A program made the translations under genes and the position numbers. Positions 63,229 to 64,000 of a DNA stretch of 64,000 nucleotides are shown here, piece by piece (position 1 is the stretch's first letter; each line of letters begins with the position of its first letter). The notes under the pieces were generated by a model. It did no database searches and was not told where the DNA came from. It worked only from the letters and a program-made list of their open reading frames with translations. Source of the stretch: Panorpa germanica (taxonomy: Eukaryota > Arthropoda > Insecta > Mecoptera > Panorpidae). The stretch covers positions 4,402,001 through 4,466,000 of the forward strand of contig OY783219.1 in the NCBI GenBank assembly GCA_963678705.1, given 5' to 3'.

Positions 63229-64000
63229 CTATTCAGTTATTTTTTCTTGTTTTTCTGTTAATTTTGCAATCATTTTAGCTTCTCTTGCTTTTCGTTTCGA
63301 TTCCTTTTGCATTTTCTTATCTTCTTTTTCTTTCTTCTCCAGCATTTCTTTAAATCGTTCATCTCTGGGGTCTACCTTAAATCCAAAGTGCCGCCTAACT
63401 TCTTCAACGAGTCGATCTTTGCGATCCTAAAATACCAATCATTTTTTAAATATCAATTTCCTGACTCTTCAGAATATTTTTTAAATTACCTTAGCAGCTT
63501 TAGCTTCAGCTTCTTTTTTCGCCACTTTATTTTGTAAATCTAATTTCCATTGATCTAATTTTTCAAGTTTCTTAGTGATTTCATTTTCTCGTTCTTGTAT
63601 ACTTGCATACTTTTCTGCTTTGAGTTTTTCATTTTGAACAATCAGTTCTTGAATTGTATTGGGATATGCAATTCTTTCATATTCGACTTTGTCGTCTAAA
63701 TCCTCTTTTGTTGGCCAACAAATTGCTGGAAATTATTAACACGTAAAATACTTTATTTCTAATTGAATTAGCTTACCATGAAATTAATAAAAACCTGGAT
63801 TAACACCACTTTTTTCTCCATACTTTCCAAACATCATTTTCTTGTATTTTACAGTCTCATGTATCCATGATTGTGGTTCACTATATGGAACCTCACCGTG
63901 AAGCATATTTCGATGTTGAGGAAGTAAACGTGATTTATTCCTCTTTCTTTCTATTTCAGCCTCACGCTGTAGACGATCATCTTCGTCAATAACTTCTACA
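63229..64000 (-). CDS. GADD45GIP1: Mitochondrial ribosomal protein mL64 (CRIF1/GADD45GIP1), 5' partial
   Basis: Three exons in view on the minus strand: from the window end to 63795, 63490-63725 and 63229-63426, giving the last 212 residues. Visible blocks are LLPQHRNMLHGEVPY, PQSWIHETVKYKKMMFGKYG, YPNTIQELI, and RLVEEVRRHFGFKVDPRDER, followed by FKEMLEKKEKEDKK. The rest is a Lys/Glu-rich helix (REAKMIAKLTEKQEK). This order and the HFGFKVDPRDERF signature match the CRIF1 family. Role: component of the mitoribosomal large subunit near the exit tunnel, needed for synthesis of membrane OXPHOS proteins; a nuclear role reported in mammals is not testable here. The start codon and mitochondrial targeting sequence lie beyond the window. 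Confidence 0.88.

Overview
The window is nuclear DNA from an insect. The genes have many small exons with GT/AG introns, the DNA is AT-rich, and introns and spacers are full of short repeats. The proteins (V-ATPase subunit G, Hsp110, TENT4-type poly(A) polymerase, PHAF1, EMC10, mL64, RGK GTPase) read as insect orthologues. I cannot fix the order, and I compared nothing with a database.

Layout. (1) 1-33 kb is one long, repeat-rich locus on the plus strand: an RGK-family (Rad/Gem/Kir) small GTPase, five exons in view between 4171 and 25142, with its 5' end outside the window. Its introns (14.2 and 5.4 kb) and 3' flank hold at least six families of short TIR (MITE-like) elements, two LINE 3' fragments, copies of unclassified repeats and a series of G-run or polypurine blocks. 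(2) 33.4-36.6 kb is a transition zone: an orphan terminal-exon candidate, a 64-65 bp minisatellite, a striking chain of six perfect hairpins (34249-34458), a tRNA-derived SINE and two duplicated exon-like segments on the minus strand. (3) 40-55.3 kb carries three minus-strand genes in tandem: PHAF1 (UPF0183), TRF4/TENT4 non-canonical poly(A) polymerase, and V-ATPase subunit G (Vha13). (4) 55.3-64 kb: Hsc70Cb (Hsp110) diverges from Vha13 across a 380 bp spacer with a perfect three-unit heat-shock element. It is followed by EMC10 (plus strand) and, convergent with it, mitoribosomal mL64/CRIF1 (minus strand, running off the window end).

The genes are housekeeping neighbours and not a pathway. 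A loose theme is protein and membrane homeostasis: Hsp110 is the cytosolic Hsp70 nucleotide-exchange factor, EMC10 belongs to the ER insertase, V-ATPase acidifies lysosomes, and PHAF1 is an autophagosome-associated factor.

The most unusual item is the hairpin chain at 34249-34458. Six adjoining perfect inverted repeats have unrelated stems. Four are capped on the plus strand by GNA triloops (GGA or GAA), a class known to give very stable DNA mini-hairpins, and the chain lies inside an imperfect terminal inverted repeat.
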